A stretch of DNA of 36,607 nt from positions 1 to 36,607 of the forward strand of contig CAYWMN010000002.1 of assembly GCA_964459065.1 (NCBI GenBank), written 5' to 3'. Positions 23,560-29,913 of this stretch are shown here, piece by piece. Numbering within the stretch: position 1 is the first letter of the stretch; each line of letters opens with the position of its first letter. This DNA is from JAMCXS01 sp964459065 (GTDB lineage Bacteria > Acidobacteriota > Terriglobia > UBA7540). The notes beneath the pieces were generated by a model. It worked only from the letters and a program-made list of their open reading frames with translations. It was not told where the DNA came from and did not search any database. The position numbers and the translations under genes are program-made.

Positions 23560-23580
23560 ACACTATCTTTCTCATAGTGT
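23560..23580 (-). promoter_or_regulatory. Hairpin between nusA and infB
   Basis: ACACTAT (23560-23566) and ATAGTGT (23574-23580) form a perfect 7-bp stem with a 7-base loop, about 18 bases after the nusA stop. There is no T run. It may be an mRNA processing or stabilising stem that separates nusA from infB levels. Confidence 0.4.
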
Positions 23581-23598
23581 AGCGTAATTCCGCTGAGA

Positions 23599-25203
23599 TT
23601 ACGTCTTCTCATCCCCGGAACCTTCGGCTTCCCCGTTATCCAAGGCCGCCTTTTCCTCGGCAGCTTCTTCGGAGGGCGGCGCAACCGCCTCATCCTCCTG
23701 CTCGGCAGGCTCGGCAACTTCTGCTTCGTCCGCCTCAACCGGCTCGCTCGCTTCAGCCGGTTCGGCTTGTTCAGCCAATTCCCCGGCCGCTTCGGCGGTC
23801 TCGGTTTCCGCCAGAACCTCCGCCTCGTCCGATCCTTCCGCCAATTGCGCGGCCGCTTCAGCTTCTGCAGCAGCTGCAGCAGCAGCTGCAGCTTCGGCAG
23901 CTGCGGCTTCAGCAGCTTCCTGAGCCTCCAGCTCCGCCTGCCCCTTTTCAAAGTAGTCGGTCACCACCAGCCGGATGCGATCGATGGTCTTTTCGCCGAT
24001 GCCCGGAATCTCCAGCAGTTCTTCCGGCGTCATTTGCGCCAATTGCTCAACGGTTTCAAGGCCGTGGTCGCGCAAGCGGTCGAGCGTTTTTTCTCCCAGG
24101 CCTTCCAGGTCTGAAATCGGAGCGCCGCGCAACGCCATCGCCGCCATCTGCGACTCAATTTCCCGGCGCTTTTCTTCTTCGCTCTTGATATCGATCTGCC
24201 AGCCCAGCAACTTGGCGGCCAGCCGGACGTTTTGTCCCTTCTTGCCGATCGCCAGGGAAAGCTGGGAATCGTCAACAATCACTTCCAGGTGCCGCTGCTC
24301 GATGTCCACGATGGAAACGTGGTTGATCTTGGCGGGACTCAGCGCGTTGGCGGCAAAGGTTACGGGGTCTTCGTTATACTCGATGATGTCAATTTTCTCC
24401 CCGCGCAGTTCGCGAATCACGGATTGGACGCGCATGCCTTTCATGCCGACGCAGGCGCCCACGCAATCGACGTCCGGATCGCGGGAGTAAACGGCCACCT
24501 TGGTTCGCTCGCCCGCCTCGCGGGCAATCGCCCGGATGACCACCGTGCTGTCATAGATTTCCGGGACTTCCATTTCAAACAGTTTCTGCACCAGGCTTGA
24601 GTCGGCCCGGGAAGCAATCACCTGCGGGCCGCGTGCAGCGCGGTCCACCATGGTGATGACCGCTCGCACGCGTTCGCCGATCTGATAGGTTTCCAGCCGC
24701 GACTGCTCGCGCCGGGGCATCCGGGCCTCGGTCCGGCCAAGGTCCAGAATCAGGTCGGGGCCTTCCATGCGCTTGACGGTGCAGTTGACCAGCTCGCCGA
24801 GCCGCTGGCTGTATTCCGCATAGACGGTGTCCCGCTCGGCCTCCCGCACTTTTTGGAAGATCACCTGCTTGGCCGTCTGCGCCGCGATGCGTCCCAGTAC
24901 GTCGGTCGCCTTGGGGATCCGGACGAATTCCTCCACGGCAGCTTCGGGATTCAGCTTGAGAGCTTCCTGAAGGGAAATTTCATGGTCGGGATCGGCGACG
25001 GCCTCAACCACTTTCTTGACCGCGTAAACTTCCACCAGCCCGGTGTCTTTGTTGAAGTGCGATTCCAGGTCTTCGACGCTCTTATAGTATTTTCGCGTCG
25101 CCACCAGGATGGCATCCTCGACGGCGGCGACCACAATTTCAGGGTCGATGCCTTTTTCCCGGCTCAGTTGGTCAATCGTTTGATAAAGAAGACTGGTCGA
25201 CAC
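23599..25203 (-). CDS. nusA: Transcription factor NusA with long acidic Ala/Glu tail
   Basis: RNA-polymerase-binding elongation factor for pausing, termination and antitermination. 534 residues from a GTG at 25203, nine bases after GGAGGA. Order: NusA N-terminal domain (1 to about 130), S1 domain (about 135-200), two KH domains with VGACVGMKGMRVQSVIREL and LAIGKKGQNVRLAAKLLGW, then a pair of helix-hairpin-helix repeats (DLEGLGEKTLDRLRDHGLET and ELLEIPGIGEKTIDRIRLVV). From about residue 418 comes a roughly 115-residue tail of Ala, Glu and Pro, partly encoded by repeated GCN triplets. Such a tail is not part of the classical fold; it may be disordered. Second gene after rimP. Confidence 0.97.
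   Translation of the reverse strand: MSTSLLYQTIDQLSREKGIDPEIVVAAVEDAILVATRKYYKSVEDLESHFNKDTGLVEVYAVKKVVEAVADPDHEISLQEALKLNPEAAVEEFVRIPKATDVLGRIAAQTAKQVIFQKVREAERDTVYAEYSQRLGELVNCTVKRMEGPDLILDLGRTEARMPRREQSRLETYQIGERVRAVITMVDRAARGPQVIASRADSSLVQKLFEMEVPEIYDSTVVIRAIAREAGERTKVAVYSRDPDVDCVGACVGMKGMRVQSVIRELRGEKIDIIEYNEDPVTFAANALSPAKINHVSIVDIEQRHLEVIVDDSQLSLAIGKKGQNVRLAAKLLGWQIDIKSEEEKRREIESQMAAMALRGAPISDLEGLGEKTLDRLRDHGLETVEQLAQMTPEELLEIPGIGEKTIDRIRLVVTDYFEKGQAELEAQEAAEAAAAEAAAAAAAAAEAEAAAQLAEGSDEAEVLAETETAEAAGELAEQAEPAEASEPVEADEAEVAEPAEQEDEAVAPPSEEAAEEKAALDNGEAEGSGDEKT
23857..23925 (-). repeat. GCA/GCT trinucleotide-rich tract inside nusA
   Basis: Near-repeats of GCAGCTGCAGC encode a poly-alanine run in the NusA tail. 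The tract is nearly all C, A, G and T triplets reading Ala on the minus strand. It is short and in frame, so length changes by whole codons would be tolerated. Confidence 0.6.
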
Positions 25204-25265
25204 AGTTCACTGTCCTCCGCCTGGCATGTCTCGGGCCCGGTTTTCCATCGGACCCGCCATCCCTG

Positions 25266-25727
25266 CTATAGCTCCGGCAGAAGCCGGGCTTTCGAAATAT
25301 TGGAAAGCTCAACCTCCGCGATTTCCCCGCCATCTTCAAGGTCCAGCTTAACGCGGCCGGCTTCCATTCCGGCTAGCCTGCCCTCAAGGACTTTCCGTTC
25401 CGCGACCGGCTGGCGCAAAACGACCCGGGCGCGCCGTCCCGTAAAGTAAGCAAACTCCCGGGGCTTCGCCAGCTTCCGGTCCAGGCCCGGCGAAGAGACC
25501 TCCAATAGATAACGCCCTGGGAAGGGATCCTCGACATCCAGGATAGCACTGATCTGTTCGCTCACCAGTGCGCAATCGGCGTGCGAAACGCCTCCCGGCT
25601 TATCGATGTAAACGCGCAGAAGCGGGTTTGATCTTCCGCCCTTCAGTTCAACATCAATAAGCGCCAGTCCCTCGCCCGTCGCCACGCGGTCTGCGATGGC
25701 TTCAATTTGCCCGATATCAATACCCAT
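25266..25727 (-). CDS. rimP: Ribosome maturation factor RimP
   Basis: 30S assembly factor. 153 residues from the ATG at 25727: an N-terminal alpha/beta domain (ALIDVELKGGRSNPLLRVYIDKPGGVSHADCALVSEQIS) and the hallmark YLLEVSSPGLDRKL, then an SH3-like C-terminal domain (FTGRRARVVLRQ, with VELSNISKARLLPEL at the end). The frame is open further upstream to a TTG at 25823, but that region is the leader with a terminator hairpin, so it is rejected. Only GAG next to the ATG serves as ribosome binding site; translation initiation may be weak or regulated. First gene of the operon with nusA 62 bases downstream. Confidence 0.95.
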   Translation of the reverse strand: MGIDIGQIEAIADRVATGEGLALIDVELKGGRSNPLLRVYIDKPGGVSHADCALVSEQISAILDVEDPFPGRYLLEVSSPGLDRKLAKPREFAYFTGRRARVVLRQPVAERKVLEGRLAGMEAGRVKLDLEDGGEIAEVELSNISKARLLPEL

Positions 25728-25797
25728 CTCGTGTGGAAACGGTTCAGCTTGCCGTTCGTTGGGCGGCACGAGCGACTCGAGGCAATCGTGCGCCAAC

Positions 25798-25819
25798 AAA
25801 AAAGTGGGCTTCCGCCCAC
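25798..25819 (-). terminator. Intrinsic terminator in the rimP leader (attenuator)
   Basis: On the minus strand GTGGGC (25819-25814), a GGAA tetraloop and GCCCAC (25809-25804) are followed by six T residues (25803-25798). It lies between the promoter -10 (25841-25846) and the rimP ATG, about 70 bases upstream of that ATG. The position suggests transcription attenuation of rimP-nusA-infB; in E. coli this operon is feedback-controlled by NusA. Confidence 0.8.
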
Positions 25820-25840
25820 CCAACTTGCGCCATCCTTGGA

Positions 25841-25869
25841 ATTATAGCCTCCAAGCAGCCTCAGCGCAA
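25841..25869 (-). promoter_or_regulatory. Promoter of the rimP-nusA-infB operon
   Basis: A perfect -10 TATAAT (25841-25846) with a 17-base spacer to -35 TTGCGC (25864-25869; 3 of 6) on the minus strand. The start site is expected near 25834, giving a leader of about 105 bases before rimP. The rest of the divergent 400-base gap to lysS (25870-26145) shows no gene. Confidence 0.65.
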
Positions 25870-26145
25870 GCCGCCCGGCCCGGCCAGCAGATTCGTGTCA
25901 TTGGAGTTGCCGGGTGAGGCCGAAGAATTGAGCAGGGCGTTTGGAAAACACGCGGCCCGCTGCAGACCGATAGCCCCTCGGCCCGGCTTTGCGTCGGGCG
26001 ATCAAACGCCGCCGACCGGCAAAGTTTGCAAAAACCCGCCGAGTATATGAGGATAGAAAAGACGCCGCCCGTGGGATCCACGTATCCGGCCCGGAGCCCA
26101 TTACCGCGGCGACGGGATGGCGGCGCGCTCAAAAGCTCGTCGAGC

Positions 26146-26175
26146 TTGACACCTTTTTGAGCGGATTTCTATAAT
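26146..26175 (+). promoter_or_regulatory. Perfect-consensus promoter for lysS
   Basis: TTGACA (26146-26151), an 18-base spacer and TATAAT (26170-26175), both boxes 6 of 6. Transcription should begin near 26182, giving a leader of about 43 bases to the lysS TTG. Probably drives lysS and part of the envelope genes behind it. Confidence 0.85.
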
Positions 26176-26188
26176 GCCCCTCTCGAAC

Positions 26189-26221
26189 ATGGAAATCAAC
26201 GAGGGCAGTGTGAGGGTTTAA
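26189..26221 (+). CDS. Possible leader peptide of 10 codons before lysS
   Basis: ATG GAA ATC AAC GAG followed by GGC AGT GTG AGG GTT and TAA: the peptide MEINEGSVRV. Its ATG is about seven bases from the predicted transcript start, and its stop lies three bases before the lysS TTG. It has no Shine-Dalgarno, since the leader is too short. It contains no lysine codons, so classical lysine attenuation is unlikely; translational coupling is possible. May be chance. Confidence 0.3.
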   Translation: MEINEGSVRV

Positions 26222-26224
26222 CCT

Positions 26225-27778
26225 TTGTCGGCACCGGACGGCGAAAGCCGCGAACTCATCTTACAGCGTGAAAAGAAACTGCGGGCCATTGAAGAGCTGG
26301 GCTTTGAACTCTACCCGCGCAAATTTGATTTTACCCATACGATTCCCCAGGTTCTAGCGTCGTACTCCCGCGAAACGGTCGAAAGCCTGGCGGCCGCCAA
26401 GGTTCCGGTGCGGGTGGCGGGCCGCGTGATGACGATTCGCCCCCACGGCAAGGCGGGATTCGCGCACCTGCAGGGCGGCGGGGACCGGCTGCAGATCTAC
26501 GTGCGCCTGGACGCGGTGGGAGAACGCGAATTCAAACTTTACAAGCTGCTCGATTTGGGCGACCCGGTGGGCGTGGAAGGATATCTGTTCCGCACCCGAA
26601 CCGGCGAGCTGACGGTTCACGCCGAGCACCTCTACTTTCTGTCCAAAGCGCTGCTGCCGCTTCCCGAAAAGTGGCACGGGCTTTCGGACGTTGAAATCCG
26701 CTACCGGCAACGCTATCTCGATTTGATGGTCAACACCGAGGTGCGCCGCGTCTTCGAGCGGCGGTCCAGGCTGATCCGCGCCCTGCGGGATTTTCTGGAC
26801 GCCGAAGGCTACCTGGAAGTGGAAACTCCGATGATGCAGCCGATGGCGGGCGGCGCCATGGCCCGGCCGTTTGTGACCCATCACAACACGCTCGATCTGG
26901 ACCTTTACCTGCGCATCGCTCCGGAGCTTTATCTGAAGCGGCTGATCGTGGGCGGGCTCGACCGCGTGTATGAGGTGAACCGCAATTTCCGGAACGAAGG
27001 CATCTCCACCCAGCACAATCCGGAGTTCACCATGGTGGAGTTTTACCAGGCCTACGCCGATTACCGGGACATGATCGAGCTTTCCGAGCGCCTCTTGCGC
27101 CAGGTGGCCGAAACGGTTCTGGGATCGCTCGAATTTGACTACGGCGAACACCACATCTCCTTTGAGAAGTTCGAGCGGTACACGATGAAAGAAGCCGTCG
27201 TCCGCTTCTGGCCGAAACAAGCCGGCGAGATCACGATGACCGACCTCGACGACCTCCAGAGTCTCCGCCAACGGGTTCCCGCGCTGAACGACTGGTTCTC
27301 ACGCGAGACTGGCGGAGCGCCGCTGGGCGAATCCTTCTTAAAGCAGTGCGCTCCCGGCGAGCTTCTCCAGGCCGTCTTTGAAATGGTGGCCGAGCATCAG
27401 TTGATCCAGCCCACGTTTATTCTGGATTTTCCCCTGGAAGTCTCGCCGCTGGCCAAGCAGAAGCCGGACGATCCCAACTTTGTTGAGCGCTTTGAGCTTT
27501 ACGTGGGTGGGATGGAAATCGCCAACGCCTTCAGCGAGCTGAACGATCCCGCCGAGCAGCGCAACCGCTTCCGGTACCAGCAGATGCTGCGCGAAAAAGG
27601 AGACCTGACCGCGCACGCGATTGACGAGGATTATATCCGCGCCTTGAGTTACGGCATGCCGCCCACCGGCGGAGAAGGCATCGGCATCGACCGCCTGACC
27701 ATGCTTCTGACCAACTCCCACTCGATCCGCGACGTGATCCTGTTTCCTTTGCTGCGTCCTGAAAAGACTTCTTCATGA
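26225..27778 (+). CDS. lysS: Lysyl-tRNA synthetase, class II
   Basis: Charges tRNA-Lys. 517 residues. The N-terminal OB-fold anticodon domain (VRVAGRVMTIRPHGKAGFAHL) is followed by the class II core: motif 1 with the YLEVETPMMQP region, motif 2 with VYEVNRNFRNEGISTQHNPEF, and motif 3 with GEGIGIDRLTMLL near residue 490. The start is a TTG at 26225, seven bases after GAGGG. It is divergent from rimP and has its own consensus promoter. The next gene, lolC, starts 106 bases after its stop. Confidence 0.97.
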   Translation: MSAPDGESRELILQREKKLRAIEELGFELYPRKFDFTHTIPQVLASYSRETVESLAAAKVPVRVAGRVMTIRPHGKAGFAHLQGGGDRLQIYVRLDAVGEREFKLYKLLDLGDPVGVEGYLFRTRTGELTVHAEHLYFLSKALLPLPEKWHGLSDVEIRYRQRYLDLMVNTEVRRVFERRSRLIRALRDFLDAEGYLEVETPMMQPMAGGAMARPFVTHHNTLDLDLYLRIAPELYLKRLIVGGLDRVYEVNRNFRNEGISTQHNPEFTMVEFYQAYADYRDMIELSERLLRQVAETVLGSLEFDYGEHHISFEKFERYTMKEAVVRFWPKQAGEITMTDLDDLQSLRQRVPALNDWFSRETGGAPLGESFLKQCAPGELLQAVFEMVAEHQLIQPTFILDFPLEVSPLAKQKPDDPNFVERFELYVGGMEIANAFSELNDPAEQRNRFRYQQMLREKGDLTAHAIDEDYIRALSYGMPPTGGEGIGIDRLTMLLTNSHSIRDVILFPLLRPEKTSS

Positions 27779-27848
27779 GGCCGGCGGACCATCTTCCAGT
27801 CCAAGACCTTGTCCAGCCGCGAGAGGGGTCCGGCAAACTGAATAAACT

Positions 27849-27876
27849 TTGCCTGCCAGCTAATCTCATTGATAAT
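27849..27876 (+). promoter_or_regulatory. Possible promoter for lolC
   Basis: -35 TTGCCT (27849-27854; 4 of 6), a 16-base spacer and -10 GATAAT (27871-27876; 5 of 6). The expected start site is 27883-27885, at or just before the GTG (27885) and ATG (27888), giving another leaderless transcript. Confidence 0.45.
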
Positions 27877-27884
27877 GTTTACCA

Positions 27885-29117
27885 GTGATGCGCTTTGAAC
27901 TGTATGTAGCCCTGCGCTATTTGAAAGCGAAACGGCGGCAAGCCGCCATCTCCGTGATCACCTTGATTTCCGTGGTGGGCGTGATGGCGGGCGTCGCCGC
28001 GCTGGTTGTGGCGCTCGCCATCAACAACGGCTTCCGGGAAGAGCTTGAGAACAAGCTGCTCGGCGCCACCTCCAACATCAATCTGCTCCGCGCGCAAAAC
28101 GACGGCATCCAAGATTACGAGCAACTCACCGCCAAGCTGTCGAAACTGCCCCACGTGGAGGCGGCGGCTCCGGCGCTTTATGAAGAGGTTTTGATTTCCA
28201 GCCGGCAGCGGGCGCAGGGCGTGGTCCTCAAAGGAGTGGACCCCGAGCGGGAAATCAAGGTGGGCGATTTGCTGCAACACCTGACGGCGGGCTCGCTTCA
28301 AGGTCTCGCCCAACCCGTCCCCGGCGAGAACCCGATCGTTATCGGCAAGGAGCTGGCCAAATCCCTGGGAGTCTTTGTGGGTGACACCGTCATGGTGACA
28401 AGCCCGCAGGGATCGCTCACGCCCTTCGGCGTGGTGCCCAAATATATGCACTTCCGCGTGGTGGGCATATTCAATTCCGGCTTCTTCGATTTTGACTCGA
28501 CCTGGGCGTTTACCGACCTCGGCGCCGCCCAGCGGCTGTTTGATTTAAGGCACGTGGCCTCCGTGATTGAGTTCAAGCTGGACAACGTTTATCTGGCCGA
28601 TCAGGTGGCCAAGGTGATTCGCAAGGCGGCGGGGCCGGGATTTGAAACCCAGACCTGGATGGACCAGAACCGCTCGCTGTTCAGCGCTCTGCGCCTGGAG
28701 CGGCTGGTCACGATCCTCACCATCGGGCTGATCGTGCTGGTGGCGGCGCTGAATATTTTCATCACACTGGTGATGATGGTGATGGAAAAAACCCGGGATA
28801 TCGCGGTGCTGCGCTCGATGGGGGCCAAGAAGAAGCAGGTCTGGGCGGTCTTTACTCTGCACGGGCTGCTGATCGCCTGGGTGGGAACGGCTCTAGGCCT
28901 CATTCTAGGCTACGGGACTTCCTGGCTAGGGCAGCACTACAAGCTGATCCCTCTGCAGGCGGACATCTACGGCTTATCGTCGGTTCCCTTCCATCCCCGT
29001 CCCTGGGATGGCCTCTGGATCGCCCTGGCGGCTCTGGGAGTCAGCTTTCTGGCAACGCTTTACCCGTCGCTGGCGGCGACAAAGCTGGACCCGGCGGAAA
29101 TCTTGCGTTATGAATAG
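27885..29117 (+). CDS. lolC: Lipoprotein-releasing ABC transporter permease (LolC/LolE-like)
   Basis: Inner-membrane subunit that extracts lipoproteins for delivery to the outer membrane. 410 residues (GTG at 27885, ATG one codon later). An N-terminal membrane helix (about residues 20-45, ISVITLISVVGVMAGVAALVV) is followed by a large periplasmic MacB-like domain (about 50-270) and three C-terminal helices (about 275-300, 325-350, 370-395). The intracellular loop after the second helix, VMEKTRDIAVLRSMGAKKKQ, contacts the ATPase. A single LolC/E gene with one LolD suggests a LolF-like homodimer in this lineage, since no second permease is in view. No Shine-Dalgarno. Confidence 0.92.
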   Translation: MMRFELYVALRYLKAKRRQAAISVITLISVVGVMAGVAALVVALAINNGFREELENKLLGATSNINLLRAQNDGIQDYEQLTAKLSKLPHVEAAAPALYEEVLISSRQRAQGVVLKGVDPEREIKVGDLLQHLTAGSLQGLAQPVPGENPIVIGKELAKSLGVFVGDTVMVTSPQGSLTPFGVVPKYMHFRVVGIFNSGFFDFDSTWAFTDLGAAQRLFDLRHVASVIEFKLDNVYLADQVAKVIRKAAGPGFETQTWMDQNRSLFSALRLERLVTILTIGLIVLVAALNIFITLVMMVMEKTRDIAVLRSMGAKKKQVWAVFTLHGLLIAWVGTALGLILGYGTSWLGQHYKLIPLQADIYGLSSVPFHPRPWDGLWIALAALGVSFLATLYPSLAATKLDPAEILRYE

Positions 29118-29152
29118 GAAACGGGAAGGCCAGCAGCAGGAACAGGGCTGAA

Positions 29153-29854
29153 ATGGAATCTGAAATTATTTTAAGAACCGAAGACCTCGCCAAAACTTTC
29201 CACTCCGGTGACGAAGAAGTTGTTGTCTTTGAGCATCTTAATCTTGAGATCCGGGCCGGAGAACTGGTCGCGCTGGTGGGAGAGTCGGGAACAGGAAAGA
29301 CCACGCTTTTGCACCTGCTTGCGGCTCTGGACACTCCAACCGCAGGTGAGTTATACTTTGCTGGGCAGAAGTTATGTGAGCTGGGACCGGAAAAGCAGGC
29401 AGCCTACCGTAACCAGCGGGTCGGTTTTGTATGGCAAATGCATTATCTGCTGCCTGAGTTTAGTGCGATCGAGAACGTGATGCTGCCGCAGCTGATCGCA
29501 GGTAAAGACGTCAAGGTGGCACAGAACCAAGCCAGGGAACTTCTGGCGGAGGTGGGGCTGGAAAAAGCCATGGGACGCCTGGCGGGCGAGCTCTCCGGGG
29601 GAGAGCAGCAGCGGGTGGCGCTGGCAAGAGCGCTGGTAAACGGTCCATCGCTGCTGCTGGCTGATGAGCCCACGGGGAACCTGGACCGCCACACCGCAGA
29701 GCGGGTCACCGATCTACTTGAACGGCTGCACCGGATTCACGGACTAACCTCGGTGCTGGCCACGCACAACATGGAACTCGCGCAACGCGCGACCCGGATG
29801 TTGCGACTGGAGAACGGGCAACTTACCGAGGTTGTAGTTCCACGGTTTAACTGA
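29153..29854 (+). CDS. lolD: Lipoprotein-releasing system ATPase LolD
   Basis: ABC ATPase partner of LolC, 233 residues. Walker A GESGTGKTT at 43-51, Q-loop Gln95 (FVWQMHYLLPEF, the LolD-type loop), signature LSGGEQ at 147-152, Walker B LLLADEP with Glu172, and H-loop His205. It starts 35 bases after lolC, so the two are cotranscribed. The complete set of motifs indicates an active ATPase. Related MacB or FtsE-type ATPases are alternatives, but the lolC neighbour settles it. Confidence 0.93.
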   Translation: MESEIILRTEDLAKTFHSGDEEVVVFEHLNLEIRAGELVALVGESGTGKTTLLHLLAALDTPTAGELYFAGQKLCELGPEKQAAYRNQRVGFVWQMHYLLPEFSAIENVMLPQLIAGKDVKVAQNQARELLAEVGLEKAMGRLAGELSGGEQQRVALARALVNGPSLLLADEPTGNLDRHTAERVTDLLERLHRIHGLTSVLATHNMELAQRATRMLRLENGQLTEVVVPRFN

Positions 29855-29913
29855 CAGCCCGCCCCGGGCCAGTGAGGACGGGAGGCGGGAACTAAAGGAA
29901 GAACTGAGGAGCT

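Noticed and set aside
25728..25823. Upstream extension of rimP from a TTG
   Set aside because: It would translate across the terminator hairpin and T run, and the family begins at the ATG at 25727.
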